From: Choristoneura fumiferana
Lineage: Eukaryota; Arthropoda; Insecta; Lepidoptera; Tortricidae
Reading direction: 5' to 3'
Assembly: GCF_025370935.1 (NCBI RefSeq)
Contig: NC_133481.1
Location: 16,409,288-16,473,287 of the forward strand
Length of the DNA: 64,000 nt
In this document: positions 22,083 to 33,371 of the stretch, piece after piece
How positions within the stretch are numbered: position 1 is the stretch's first letter
Layout: the number at the start of each line of letters is the position of its first letter
The notes under the pieces: generated by a model
The model's database searches: none
What the model was told of the DNA's origin: nothing
What the model saw: only the letters and a program-made list of their open reading frames with translations
Program-made: the position numbers and the translations under genes

Positions 22083-24101
22083 GATTGTGACACGACAGTA
22101 TGTTTTTCAAAAGACGAAAGGTTATGAAGAGAAAGACTTTGAAAAAAGTTGGATCTAGTGGAGCAAGAACTAATAAGCGATGCTTCTTTCCCGATCGATC
22201 AAAAAAATAAGTTTATACATACATTTTCGCATCTTAAGGCTGAAATGAAGTCAAAATGGCAGACAGCTAACCGAACAGAGACCGTGTTTTTAAAAAATAC
22301 CAAAAGTGGTTACAAGGCACGCTCGAAATACCTAAAAATGTCACGAATAAACATTTGGTTGGTCGGCCACATAAAGTTTTTGAAGATTTAGCAGAATGTA
22401 GTAAACGTCGTAAGACAACCCATCTACGCAGTGAAAATGAGGCAGAATCTTTAATTTACGCTGGCCAAATGGCCCTTCGTGAAAAAGGAAATGTCGATGC
22501 AGCACATGTGGTAAAAGATGTTATGTCATCTCCAACACGTGGTTATAAATACCGACAGGCATTTCGGAAAAGCCACACCCCTGAAAAAAGAAATACACAA
22601 TTAACGCCAACAGAAGCGTTGTCCATGTTCGTAGAAGCATCGCTGACACGTAAACAGTACGAAATAATAAGAGAAAGCTCAAAAAAACTATACCCTTGCT
22701 ATTCTATACTTAAGAAAGAAAAACAAGCATGCTACCCAGACGTTGGTGCTTACCGTGTTACTGAAACCTGTGCGGAAATCACATTACAGGCTTTATTGGA
22801 TCACACTGCTCAACGGTTAATTTTATACCTTGAAGAAGTGTTAAAAAACTTACTACAGAAGAAATGGCGAACCTCGAACTTACTTACAAATGGGGATGTG
22901 ATGGTTCACAGCAGGCGCAATATAAACAAAAGTTTGCTAACAACACTGACTCGGATGCAAACATTTTCCAGTCTTCACTGGTACCTTTGCGGTTGATTTG
23001 TAAAAGCAATAATAAAATTATTTGGAACAATCCAACGCCCTCTTCCCCGCTACTGCCGGCCAATGCGAATCAGGTTTATACATGAAAGTAAGGACGTAAT
23101 AAATGAAGAAATCAGTTATCATAATGAGCAAATAAAACATTTGACGGCCAGCAGGATAAACTCCAGACTTGCGAGGTGAAAGTATACCATAAATTGTTGT
23201 TTACCATGGTAGACGGCAAAGTGTGCAATGCCGCAACCAATACGTTATCTACCATGCGATGCTATATATGTAAAGCAACTTCCAAGCAATTCAACGATTT
23301 GGAAAAAATGGAGAAAACTGCAACAGATCCAGAAAATGTAAAGTTTGGATTATCAATTTTACATGCCCGAATCAGATTTTTTGAAACTTTACTACACATT
23401 TCATATAAAAATACTATAAAAAATGGCAAGTGAGATCTCAAGCTGAGAAAGATATTGTTAAAGAGAGAAAGCACAAATCCAAGATGGATTCAAAACTGAG
23501 CTTGGTTTAATAGTGGACGTACCTACAGTAAATTACGGAAACAGTAATGATGGAAACACAAGTAGAAGGTTTTTTAATAATGCAGAAACATCCGCAAATA
23601 TTACCGGAATAGACAAAACTTTAATTGACCGTTTTGCAACTATTTGGAGGTAATATCAAGCGGGCACAAAATCAATGTAGATAAATTTACTACGTATTGC
23701 CAGGAGACAGCAAAGCTCTACATTCAGCTGTATCCGTGGCATCCTATGTCACCCACAGTGCACAAAATATTAGTACACGGGCCAATCGTAATCCAACATG
23801 CAATTCTGCCTATAGGAAGCCTGTCAGAAGAAGCTGCAGAGGCAAGAAACAGACATTTTCGGCAGTTTAGAGATCAATTCTCTAGAAAATTTAGTCGAGT
23901 TGATTGCAATATGGACGTTATAAACAGATTATTATTAACATCTGACCCATTTATGAGCAGCATTAGGCCCAAAAATCCAAAAAATCAAAAACTTTTAAAC
24001 TTGAAACAAGAGATATGTTAATGCCGTATGAAGTAGATAACCAGGAGGAAGAGGACATGGTTGAGTGTGTTGAGGAGTCAGATGAAGAGCGGTGGAATTA
24101 A
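22083..24101 (+). pseudogene. Transib/RAG1-like transposase, multiply frameshifted
   Basis: Pieces in order: CEDCDTTVC zinc-like start (about 22,083); VGRPHKVFEDL with SKRRK (22,358-22,430); a block ending YPCYSILKKEKQACYP (about 22,685-22,735); KWGCDGSQQ with the likely first catalytic Asp at 22,900-22,902; NPTPSSP (about 23,030); a RMRIRFIHES-like block read in the next frame; MRCYICKAT with the C-x2-C at 23,260-23,271; HARIRFFETLLH; and SEEAAEARNRHFRQF (23,824-23,868) with the likely catalytic Glu, matching the ESGNKLFRRFR region of RAG1. Acidic tail ends in a stop at 24,099-24,101. I could not place the second catalytic Asp. Frames change at least seven times, with a stop near 23,175. Confidence 0.8.
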
Positions 24102-24288
24102 TGTTGGTTGTTTTTGTCAAACAAAACTCACTAATAACAATAAACAAGCTGATTTATAAATTAAATAGTTTTTTTTTTTTTTTTTTCAGTTTCTCCCGCT
24201 TAAGTTTTGTAAAGTTGTCTCCAAAACAATTTTTTATCGTTGTTAGTTCTATTAAAATGAAAAGAAAACTGATTAAAGTCAAAAATAA

Positions 24289-24324
24289 TTTTGAGCGACT
24301 TTTTTGGTCAAATACCCCACTGTG
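24289..24324 (-). repeat. right terminal inverted repeat, RSS-like heptamer
   Basis: On the minus strand begins CACAGTGGGGTATTTGAC. 29 of the first 36 bases match the left end. Followed on the plus strand by CAATG. Confidence 0.85.
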
Positions 24325-24450
24325 CAATGTCGAGGTTAATTACACTATATCGGTAGCCGTTGCTCTAATGAACTTAAACATAGCTTTATGTCATTCTCAT
24401 TTGACAGCGGCAAAATGACATGCATGTTTCCAAGCGAAAAACCTAACTGA

Positions 24451-24456
24451 NNNNNN
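24451..24456. other. assembly gap (6 N)
   Basis: Six unknown bases at the junction between the Transib flank and the duplicated segment; a contig join. Confidence 0.98.
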
Positions 24457-25317
24457 TCGAATCCACTCTCCGCCGAATATGGCGTCTGTCTTGTTTAATA
24501 ATGAACTTACAAGTTTCCTCGAAACTGTTGGTCATTGTATTTGTATGTGACATTATGCTATTACAAGGGTTGGAAAAATCACTTCAGTATAATTTCTCAA
24601 AGTGACGTTTGTTTTGAAAATAAGACATCCTGTATTGAGAATAAATAAATAAATATCACGGGACACTTGACACCAATTGACTTAAGAAGTCCCAAAGTAG
24701 GCAAAACTTGCGTTATGCGTACATAACGGATAAACCTGTGGGATAAACATAATATATAGATGATAGAAAAATAGCTACTTATTAACACCCAATCTTCAAG
24801 AACAAACATTCGTAATTTTTATACAACTCTCTGCCTCGACCGGGAATTGACCCGGGACCTCAAGTTTTAGTCAGGTTCTCTAACTACTTGGCTATTCAAT
24901 AGCAATTTGGCACATTACTTCATTGCGAAAAACTCAGATATGCTCGCCTGGACTAGAACCCACGACCATCTGCTTCAGAGGTCAGAGATCAAACCACTAG
25001 AGTACCACGGCTTTACTCTCATTGCCTTTATAATTTTTTTATCTTTATTTTGGTTTAGAAGAATAATAAACTGAGAAAATGTTTACAATTTTATTCGCCA
25101 TTTTTATCTCCTGGGTTTTTTCGATAATAACTAAAAAAAAACAAACTAGCTTATCAACGTATTATAAGACGTGAGATAACCTTTTAGTGCCGCTGCTACG
25201 ATAAATACTAATAGGGCTGAATTTTCTAGAAATACCTAATTAATTAGTTTGTCAGTTACAATATCAAAAAATATCGTAGGTAGAAATATTTTATCTTTCG
25301 TCAATTAAACCAAAAAG
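24457..25317 (+). repeat. 0.9-kb duplicated segment, copy 1
   Basis: Collinear with 42,303-43,217, sharing for example TCGAATCCACTCTC at the start, CACGGGACACTTGACACC, TTCGTAATTTTTATACAA, and GTGAGATAACCTTT near the end. Diverged by point changes and small indels (very roughly 20%). Two tRNA-B-box-like blocks lie inside (about 24,835-24,895 and 24,950-25,015, minus sense). No coding frame. Confidence 0.8.
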
Positions 25318-25876
25318 TATACAATGTGTGACATTCATAAGAACATAAATTTTAATTAACGATAGCTTTAACTATTGAGAACCATTTTATAAAAAAAATA
25401 TAACAATTACCTTTACTTAGAGAGGGTTTAATTTAAAAAAAATTCTCGAGCAGCAATGTAATGTACACATTTCACGTTTCAGAGAGGCAGCTAATGTTAG
25501 TGTCAGTGTTGTTAGGTTTGTTACCGATACATTGCGTGCCGAATTAATTTGTATGAAGGAATGGTTTTTTTTTAAACTAGAAATACTAGTTTACGTTCAT
25601 TACAGGCTGATTCTAATAAAAGTGGCATGGCAGGCTAAAGTTAATTCAAAAAAATATATATATGTTTTTTACTTTTTTTGCATAAAAACAGCTTCTTGGT
25701 ATTTCATTTGTTACAAATATGTTAAAGGGAACAAAGTATTCCTAAAAACTTAAGGGTTATGGGTTCTTGAAATATTGATGAAGCAGGCTAAAGTTAAATT
25801 AGACAGGCTAGTAGTGAAAAGTTACCAGGTTAAAGAGAATTATATCAAAAATGAAAAGAAATGTATCATAAGTTTA
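25318..25876. other. no recognised feature
   Basis: AT-rich; nothing identified. Confidence 0.35.
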
Positions 25877-25877
25877 G

Positions 25878-26019
25878 AGGGCTGTTTCACCATCCATTGA
25901 TTAGTGTGAACTGGCGGTTAGGTGTTGATGCCGTCTCTATTTGTTTTGTTCGAATAGACGGAGACGGCATCACATTTAACCGTTGGTTAACGCTAATCAA
26001 TGATGGTGAAACAGCCCCT
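25878..26019. mobile_element. MITE with AGGGCTGTTTCACCATC ends
   Basis: Arms of about 60 bp pair: GGGCTGTTTCACCATCCATT on the left and its complement on the right, meeting in a GATGCCGTCTC / GAGACGGCATC stem. Foldback element without coding capacity; flanked by TTAG and TAA-like sequence. Confidence 0.75.
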
Positions 26020-27742
26020 AATGTAATTTCTTAAAAAAAGTATGAGTCTCTTGGAGGCATATATAAGAAAATAAAATTATTTCAAAATTATACATATTTT
26101 ATACAGGGTTATTTGTAATTTACTAGCATCCTTTTACCCTAAACTCCTACCACTTAAACAAATGTTTTTGTTTTACGACTTTTTAAAATGGAGCGTAAAA
26201 CAAAAAACATTTGCTAAATCATGTATATTTTTTATTTTTCCTTCCTGTTTTCTTCGCTGATATTGTTCTTTATGTTTCCTTTGGAACTCAGCATAGAGTT
26301 CTGGATTTCTTTTATTTTTCGTATCTTTTCTTTTCGTTCTCCCTTTTTCGTGCTAACCTCTCTTCTCTTGACTTTTGTTTAGTTTTTGGTTTCCCCATTA
26401 CATGTCGGCCCTAAAATATTACGAATAATTACAATACAATGCAATCAAATCAGTCCCTCCGATGAAATGAATGACATCAGATAGTAAAAACTGGCCAAAT
26501 AAGAACGTACCTAGGCAAAATAACACGAAAAAAATTCGTTTTAAACAAGTAACGACACCACTATTTATACGAATGATTTTTTACAAACTGTAAAAATTTT
26601 AGTTTATAAACAGGATCACCATGATTGTTTTTTTTAATTTTCAATCAATAGTTTCACTTTTAGAGTAGGGAGGGGGACACACTCCAAAAAAAAATTGCAA
26701 AAGCTATATTTACGCAAAATTACAGCTATAGTACTAATGGATCTAGTGCGGATAGATAAACAGACACCAAAGTGAAATTATAAGTGTTTAGTTTAATAAA
26801 AGCAATTCTCTACATTTACTTTGGTAGAACACTGTTAGTACTACTTAAAAAAGTCCATAAAGTTATTCTTAGAAATTATATGCAATTTTTAAATAAAATA
26901 ATTTATAGTTCACTTTTTTTCTGCCATGAGTCACTTTAGTCTGTGCTTCAGTTACAGATTAAAGTGACACAGATTAAAGTGAAAAGTGGATTCAAAAGAC
27001 ATTTACTCTAAAACCGTCAAAAATATGAATGTGCCACTCTTAATAACGTAAGTAAATACGTCATAATATCACATTAAATGATTATCTAATAACGTCCCAT
27101 ATAAATAACATAAAATAATCGAGACAATGTAAAGTTAATATACCCGTTACAAACTCCAGTTTGCCGCCTTCGATCACTAATCGCCACAAAACTATGACAG
27201 AAGGTCTCTAACCGTTCCGTACGGCGGCGAGCCAGATATTGGCCGAATGTTTACCGATGATTAAGGTGTGTCTATCATTCTCCGTGTGTGAGTGAGACCC
27301 AACAATGCGAACACACAGACTACAGTGAAAAAATCGCTGGACAAAACTTTGAGTCTGAATATTGATGTATAAAAATGATTTATTTAGGACCGTATTATTA
27401 TTAAATGAATATCGTATTATTGTTTTTGCAATATATTATAAAATATAATTTGTGAAATAGTACACAAATAATTCACAGGCCTAAAACCGGGAGCATGTCC
27501 CTTTTGGACAAGACAGACTACAGTGAAAATCGGTACTTACATTTATTTATTTTTTAAAGTAATCAGGTTAAATAAATAAAATGGCCTGGCCTCGGTGTAA
27601 AAGGTATATGTTTACATATGTCAATTTTTATTTTTTCTGAAAAACGTATATTTAATGTACTTTGTATTCAAAAACTCATTGGCAGATTATAATGCCACTT
27701 TTATTAGAATCACCCTACAGTATTTGTAAATGCTGTCCACGA
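26020..27742. other. gene-free stretch
   Basis: AT-rich. A CAGACTACAGTGAAAA motif occurs twice (27,318 and 27,527), about 209 bp apart, so a small old repeat may be present. A GC-richer block at 27,160-27,300 has no assignable frame. Confidence 0.35.
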
Positions 27743-27875
27743 TGTTTGTTATCTGTATTGATTGAATCTACGCGATGTCGGACTGAATGTATGGCTGACG
27801 ATAGTGACAATAAACGTTATAGCTAAAAAGAAGTGATAATTGTTTTAATCACAATACATGGCGCTGTCTTTGACG
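27743..27875 (+). repeat. tentative 5' LTR remnant and primer site of old gypsy element
   Basis: TGGCGCTGTCTTTGACG at 27,859-27,875 looks like a primer-binding site following a sequence that ends ACA, 14 bp before the Gag ATG. The upstream 115 bp share only scattered similarity with the candidate 3' LTR at 35,163, so the LTR assignment is tentative. Confidence 0.4.
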
Positions 27876-27888
27876 TATTATAATAACA

Positions 27889-28283
27889 ATGGCAGCTACT
27901 ATTAACTCGCCAGAGAAATTGTGCCTTACCGGTGACTCACCGAGTAACTGGCGAAGGTTTAAACAAGGGTTGAGTTGAGTTGCGTATGAGATGACGGTAG
28001 AGACTCCAGAAAAATTGAAATCCTTTTAAATACCATTGGTGAGGAAGGCGTACAGATATACAACAATTTTGAATTAGAAACTGAGGCTAAATACGAAGAG
28101 GTTATAAAAGCCTTCGATGAATACTGCGAACCGAAAAAGAACATTCTTTATTCGAGATTTTTATTCTATTCGCGAAACCAGCAGCCCGGCGAGTCATTTG
28201 ATCAATTTTACAAGGATATCAAGAGTCTTTCTAGAAACTGCGACTTTGCTGACGCAGATGAGGCGATCCGCGACCGGATTATT
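27889..28283 (+). pseudogene. gag: old gypsy element, Gag N-terminal part
   Basis: From the ATG at 27,889 (MAATINSPEKL) the sequence reads a Gag-like protein with a frame break near 27,975 and then IEILLNTIGEEGVQIYNNFE and a block ending RDRIIQ. Composition and order are those of Ty3/gypsy capsids. It is cut by a family A repeat at 28,284. Part of an element spread over 27.7-35.3 kb. Confidence 0.75.
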
Positions 28284-28385
28284 CAAAGTCAAAGTCAAAG
28301 TCAAAATATTTTTATTCAATTTAGGCTATAACAAGCACTTATGAATGACAAAAAAAAAATCTACCACCTACAAAAAAATAAAAAA
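28284..28385 (+). mobile_element. family A repeat inserted in Gag
   Basis: The AGTCAAAGTCAAAATATTTT start and the TTTAGGCTATAACAAGCACT core of family A interrupt Gag between RDRIIQ and TTDKGEQERL. Short ATTC sequences flank both sides. Shows that family A moved after this gypsy copy had landed. Confidence 0.8.
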
Positions 28386-29305
28386 TCTACCTATATTCTC
28401 GGGACTACCGATAAAGGTGAACAAGAAAGATTGTTGTGCCTGGGAGATGTAAAACTGGATGAAGCAATAAAGAAACTCCGTCTCTCTGAAATATCAAAGA
28501 TGCAGACTAAGGCCTTGCATGACAGTCAAAATTGTAACACCACCAGTGCTGAAGTTCACAAGGTAGAATTTATAATAAAATATAGAGGGTGTGGTGGAAA
28601 ACATGCAAGAAATGTCTAAAACTGTCCTGCAAGAGGTTTGAAGTGCACAAAATGTGGAAAATTTAACCACTTTGCAAAAGTGTGTCGTACAAGGAGTCGC
28701 ACAGACCAAGTCCAAGTGGTTGAATCGGAATGTCATGATGATCAATTGTATTGTGATACGGTATGTTCAAATGTTAATAGAATTGACTGTTGGGAGCAGG
28801 AATTGTTATTGGAAAATGTGATGAAGTGTGCTTTTAAGCTTGATACTGGTTCAGATGTGAATCTGATTCCAATTTCCTTGTACAATGATATTCAAAACAA
28901 AATATCAAGAAAAAGGCAAAACAGCATTAAACTGTGTAAATCCAATGTCAAGGTGAAAGCATACAATGGTTCAAAAATTAAAACATTTGGTACTGTTTTG
29001 TTGGAAGCAAAATTAAACTCTTGTTGGATTTCAGTGTAACAAGTTTTGGATACGAGCCAACATTGGGAAAGGATTCATGTTTGTTATTAGGTATTATTGA
29101 GAGAAAATTTGTAAACAATGTTGAGAATGATTTAGGCAAGCAATCTATAATTAAAAAGTATAAAGATGTATTTGCAGGTTCAGGAAAATTTCCAAAAAAG
29201 TGTAGAATTTTACTGAAAGATAACTCTGTTCCAGTATCAAAACCTCCGCACATAGTTCCCTTAAAACTAAAAGAGGAATTGAAAAAAGAGCTGGACAGAC
29301 ACTAA
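28386..29305 (+). pseudogene. pol: old gypsy element, nucleocapsid, protease and RT start
   Basis: Continues Gag (TDKGEQERLLCLGDVKLDEA), then two zinc-knuckle-like stretches (CGGKHARN followed by CPARGLKCTKCGKFNHFAKVC split by a stop), an aspartic protease with KLDTGSDVNLIPIS (about 28,848-28,880), and the start of reverse transcriptase (PVSKPPHIVPLKLKEELKKE) up to a stop at 29,303-29,305. Frames change at least twice. The YxDD region is missing here: RT middle and early RNase H have been lost. Confidence 0.78.
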
Positions 29306-29415
29306 AAAAAAAAGAACAGACTTGCTCCTTTTTTGAAGTGGGTTAAAAATGACTGTTCAACGTAAAGTAGAATGACTTACCTACACTACTACTACTGCTA
29401 TATACACACACACAC

Positions 29416-29447
<32 letters not shown>

Positions 29448-29772
29448 CGTCGGCCCTTTCCACCCAGTATACTTATAAGTACACTTTTTACTAAGAAAGG
29501 ACGTCACGGGACGGGACCCCACTCCTGAACGCGCTTCATCTTTGACATAATTCGTTTTATCGACAAAAGAACAAATACGCGTCCAATATTTCCTTTTGAT
29601 CTAAAACTACTAATACAATACACATCCTTCAAGTTTTCGTCAAATCGATTCGGACGGCTACTGAAATTCGAATATCGAAGTTCATGTGATACCGTCCCTC
29701 TGACGCTTATACTATTTAATACGAGTTTCGGAGTAGGCCTTTTGGTCTGGTCGTGGCACTGGTGCATATCGA
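29306..29772. other. insert with CA microsatellite
   Basis: Begins with an A run and a CCTTTTTTGAAGTGGG terminus like those at 39,345 and 51,350. A CA repeat occupies about 29,402-29,447. No coding frame. Confidence 0.5.
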
Positions 29773-30687
29773 AATAGTTATTTGTGCAACAAGAGAGCAA
29801 AGTTGTTTTTTGTTGCGAGTGTTGATTTTGAATCCCGAGTAAGCGAAGGATTCTATAATTGAATCACGAGCATTAGCGAGTGATTCTAGGTTAGAATCCT
29901 GAGATCAGCAAGGGATGAAAAATACACGAGATGCAAAAAAAACTTTGGTCTCGTGTGACACATACAATTTTCACCTCAGCAGCGAGAACATAATTTAAAT
30001 GTAACATAAGAATAAAACCAAATATACCTACCTGTTTACAAAACAAACACATTTTTTTTAAATAGAATCCGATTATTATCAAATATAATAATTACATTTA
30101 AAAACCATAAAAAGAGTCCAGTAGCTACAATACAAATGGCATACTCATAACATGCAATCTTAACTTCTTGTACTAATGTCACACTTATTTTATTACTGCA
30201 AAAAGCCTCATCTCGGGGTAATTGAAAAAAGTTGAACAATTAAACCTTTAAATACGATTTTTTATTAAGATTTCTATTACATAAACATAAATAGATTTGT
30301 TAAAAAAAACATTCAATTTAACAAATAATAATTATACTGTAGAGGCAGTATACGGAATTTTTTTATAAAAAAAAAACATGAGAAGCGGCTTTCGTGCAAC
30401 GAGGTTGCATACTTTATTAAAAGATCGGGAAAATTTACATTTTGGTAATATTTCGATATACTTTTAATACCAAAAATTTAATTTAAGTTTGTAATCGTCA
30501 AATTTGATCCTATCTCTTGCTTTTTTCGAGTTGAAGTGAAATGACAGATCAAAGTAAAGTTCAAATATTTGGAATTCAGTGAGTAGACCCAACACTGTAC
30601 TCAGCATTTAAAAAAAATAATTAAAAAGTTACTTTGTCTCACGGAGTGAAATGCAAAACCTGCCTGTTTGAGGTGCTGAGGTGAAAA
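29773..30687 (-). mobile_element. 0.9-kb repeat H, left arm of inverted pair
   Basis: Reverse complement of 33,372-34,316. Within it, 29,968-30,687 is bounded by perfect 14-bp inverted ends TTTTCACCTCAGCA and TGCTGAGGTGAAAA, and the outer 195 bp are also shared by both arms. No coding frame. Probably a non-autonomous DNA element present twice in opposite orientation. Confidence 0.8.
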
Positions 30688-30820
30688 TGTATTTATTTCA
30701 AAGATCTTTACACAGCATTACAGTAAAATACTAAGGCACTGCGCAAGATAAACACAGAGAAGAGAGAAAGAAATTGACAAATACAACAAAACACACAATT
30801 GATAATTTTCCTACACGGTC

Positions 30821-31031
30821 AGGCTCATGAGCGTTTTGTCCGCCCGTTCCAGTGTGTTATGAATATTGATGCATACGAACGATGGCCCGTTTCTAAGTAT
30901 ACTCGTATAAGGATGAATAGGTACTTCACTTCAAAGAGAAACTACTTGTATCAGAAGTTGACGCAAATAGTTATCGTGTGCATCAATATTCATAACACAC
31001 TGGAACAGGCGGGCAAAACGCTCGTGAGCCT
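30821..31031. mobile_element. MITE with 53-bp inverted ends
   Basis: Arms 30,821-30,873 and 30,979-31,031 match at 50 of 53 positions (AGGCTCATGAGCGTTTTG at the left). Non-coding foldback element. Confidence 0.85.
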
Positions 31032-31046
31032 TACCCACACATAATA

Positions 31047-31100
31047 AAAAATCGGTCAAGTGCGAGTGCGAGCAACTCGCGCATGAAGGGTTCCGCACCT
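31047..31100 (+). repeat. family D fragment
   Basis: AAATCGGTCAAGTGCGAGTG then ACTCGCGCATGAAGGGTTCC, the left end of family D as at 37,107. Confidence 0.6.
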
Positions 31101-32028
31101 CCGTACAATGTTTTAAAAACAAATAGTTCAGTAATAATTTTTGTAAAAAATTCTAATACAAGCTTTTTTGCTGGCGGTACTTTTTTATATATATGTCGTA
31201 AGATAGGACAGGGATCCGACCGTAACATGATCAATGTGGGCATAACAAGTGGGATTCGGGCAGAGAATGAAACTATTTTGAAGAACTAACAAAAGTCCAC
31301 TAATTGTGGTCCAGATAAAACCAAAACAATACGACACTCGTTCACTGAAATCTTAAAAGTGCAACTATCATAACGATTCACAATAACTTAAGGAAAAGCC
31401 TATTGTTGTTTCTTTAAAAAAATATGGCTCTGTCCATCGGAGGACAATTTTGCCAGTGTCTAGTAGTTTTTGCCGTTGTACGGTAAAAAAAATCTAGAAA
31501 ACAAAATATGAGACGTAATGGTGGATGAACGATGACATTGCGAATGATCAAGGAAAAGCCTAGTTAATAATAAAGAAACGTGTAACAGTTCCTGAGACGG
31601 TCGACTCGGGCCAGACTTCTTTTACAAACTTACAATTGTCAGTTGTCAGCGATCGTCAACTGACGATCGCTTTTCTCGCGTCCAGGGGGCCTACCACGCT
31701 CTCTTACTACGATTCAGTTCAGGCTCTAAACTGAACTGCATCGTTATTTCGTACCACGACGTTACTTTTGCGATTCAGTTCACGCACGGTTCAGCGACAG
31801 CGATACAGACATTTTCATTCACTCACTTGCGGTTTTCGTACCATGACGCTTAACTTGAGTGGGAATTGAATCGCTTCAGTGTCAAATTTAGCGATTCAGT
31901 ATAAGTTACTAATTCTGTAATTTTTTTTGGAATTGTAAGTGTTTTACTTGGAATATTTTTAAATTTCAAGAACTTTTAATCTTTTAATCAAGATTTTTAA
32001 TTAATATTTAATTTAGATTTTCTTTTTG
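31101..32028. other. gene-free insert between halves of the old gypsy element
   Basis: No coding frame. A near-perfect palindrome AGCGATCGTCA-AC-TGACGATCGCT lies at 31,648-31,671, and GATTCAGTT blocks recur at 31,700-31,900. Confidence 0.4.
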
Positions 32029-32824
32029 ATTATTGTGTTTGCGGTTAAGAAATTCCACCATTATTTATATGGCCCTACGACTCCTTTTATACTGCGCACC
32101 GATCACAAGCCACTCATAACTATTTTCGGAGACAAAAAGGGTATTCCCGAGATGGCAGCTAACCGCTTGCAACGGTACGCATTATTTTTAGCTAGTTATA
32201 ATTTTAAAATCGAGTACATAAAAAGCGAAAATAATGTCGCTGGTTTTCTTTCCCGTTCAATAGCGAGTTTTTCACTACAAACAGATTCGGTTGACGCTGC
32301 GACAGAAACTTGTTTGTATATAAATTATTTTACAGATAACATGCTAAAACCGATTACACTGTTAGACGTGAAAGCAGACACTTCCGCGGACAGTGCCCTG
32401 AGCCAAGTTAAGGAATACATCGTTAGGGGGTGGCCACGTTACGAAAAAAGTGATGAACTCAAACCATACCACAATTGTAGGTTGGAACTTAATGCCGAAG
32501 ACGGGTGCATATTAAGACGTCCTAAGTTAGTAATTCCACCAATATTCCGAGAACTTATTACAAGACGAATTACATAGTTCTCATTTTGGGGTGGTGAAGA
32601 CTGAGTCGGAAGCAAGAACGCGATTGTGGTGGCCTAATATAGATAAGCACATAGAAGAAAAAATAGGGTCATGTAGCATGTGTAATACTACCCGTTCCGC
32701 TCCGCTACGCTTGCCGCTCGCACCGTGGCCATACCCGGAGCGCCCTTGGCAGCGCGTGCACATGGATATGTTTTCGATTGAAGGAAAACAATTTCTCGTC
32801 ATCGTAGACGCTCATTCAAATTGA
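32029..32824 (+). pseudogene. pol: old gypsy element, RNase H end and integrase N-terminus
   Basis: Starts inside RNase H (FAVKKFHHYLYG, then FILRTDHKPL) and continues through the linker to a frame break near 32,570, where the integrase zinc finger follows (HFGVVKTESEARTRLWWP ... CSMC). The catalytic-core start (VHMDMFSIEGKQFLVIVDAH, first Asp visible) ends abruptly at about 32,824 where most of the core has been deleted. Confidence 0.8.
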
Positions 32825-33148
32825 TAAACTACTCTTCGATATCAAGAATTCCGCACATCCACAACCGGGTTTTCGCCAGCTCAGCTGATGTTCGGACGCT
32901 CGTTACGCTGTCGCCTCGATCTGTTGCATGCGCCCGCGCCACCCGCGCCCCGCGGGGAAAGCTCACCCGCCCCGCCTTCCTCTGTATTGTTGTCGTCTCA
33001 GGCTTATCACAATGTTTGTTGTAAAAAGATCTCACAAGCTAAGAATTACGGCGGACGACGTTGCGTATCGTTGGAGGAGGGAGATCAAGTATTGATAAGA
33101 CATTATTTTAGTAATGGTAATAAAAACGTATGGAAAAAGGATATGTAA
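32825..33148 (+). pseudogene. pol: old gypsy element, integrase C-terminus
   Basis: After the deletion, the typical MFGRSLRCRLDLL motif (32,888) and the C-terminal integrase part (GGRRCVSLEEGDQVLIRHY) are read in broken frames. The second Asp and Glu of the integrase triad are absent. Confidence 0.72.
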
Positions 33149-33371
33149 CAAAAGTAACACAATTTTCTTAAAAATGACCGTAAAAGTTGACATTATTCTT
33201 TACATATCAGAAGGTGAAGTGCATAGTTTATGGTCAGCGAAAAATTAAAATGTTAAAAAGATTGCAGGCGCGCTAGCTCGACAATCAGTCACATTTTTTT
33301 TTAAGTTAAAAAGGCCATGGAAATGTTGGCACAAGTCGTATACAGCCAAGTCTAATGGCCGGTAAAGATAT

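Larger units (their letters stand above)
21449..24324 (+). mobile_element. Transib/RAG1-like DNA transposon (decayed)
   Basis: A 2,876-bp element defined by inverted ends that both start CACAGTGG, with 29 of 36 positions matching. Flanking 5-mers CAACG and CAATG fit a 5-bp GC-leaning target duplication with one change. Inside is a broken gene whose pieces follow the RAG1 core order. Known family facts: Transib elements have CACWRTG-type ends, 5-bp target duplications and a transposase ancestral to RAG1. This copy fits all three. It is non-functional as assembled, with at least seven frame changes. Confidence 0.8.

Noticed and set aside
24835..24895. A tRNA gene suggested by a B-box-like sequence
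   Set aside because: No matching A box and no cloverleaf; the block recurs at 42,680 and 54,630 as part of repeats.
29402..29447. CA-repeat region as a CRISPR-like or regulatory array
   Set aside because: It is an ordinary dinucleotide microsatellite; no spaced repeats.
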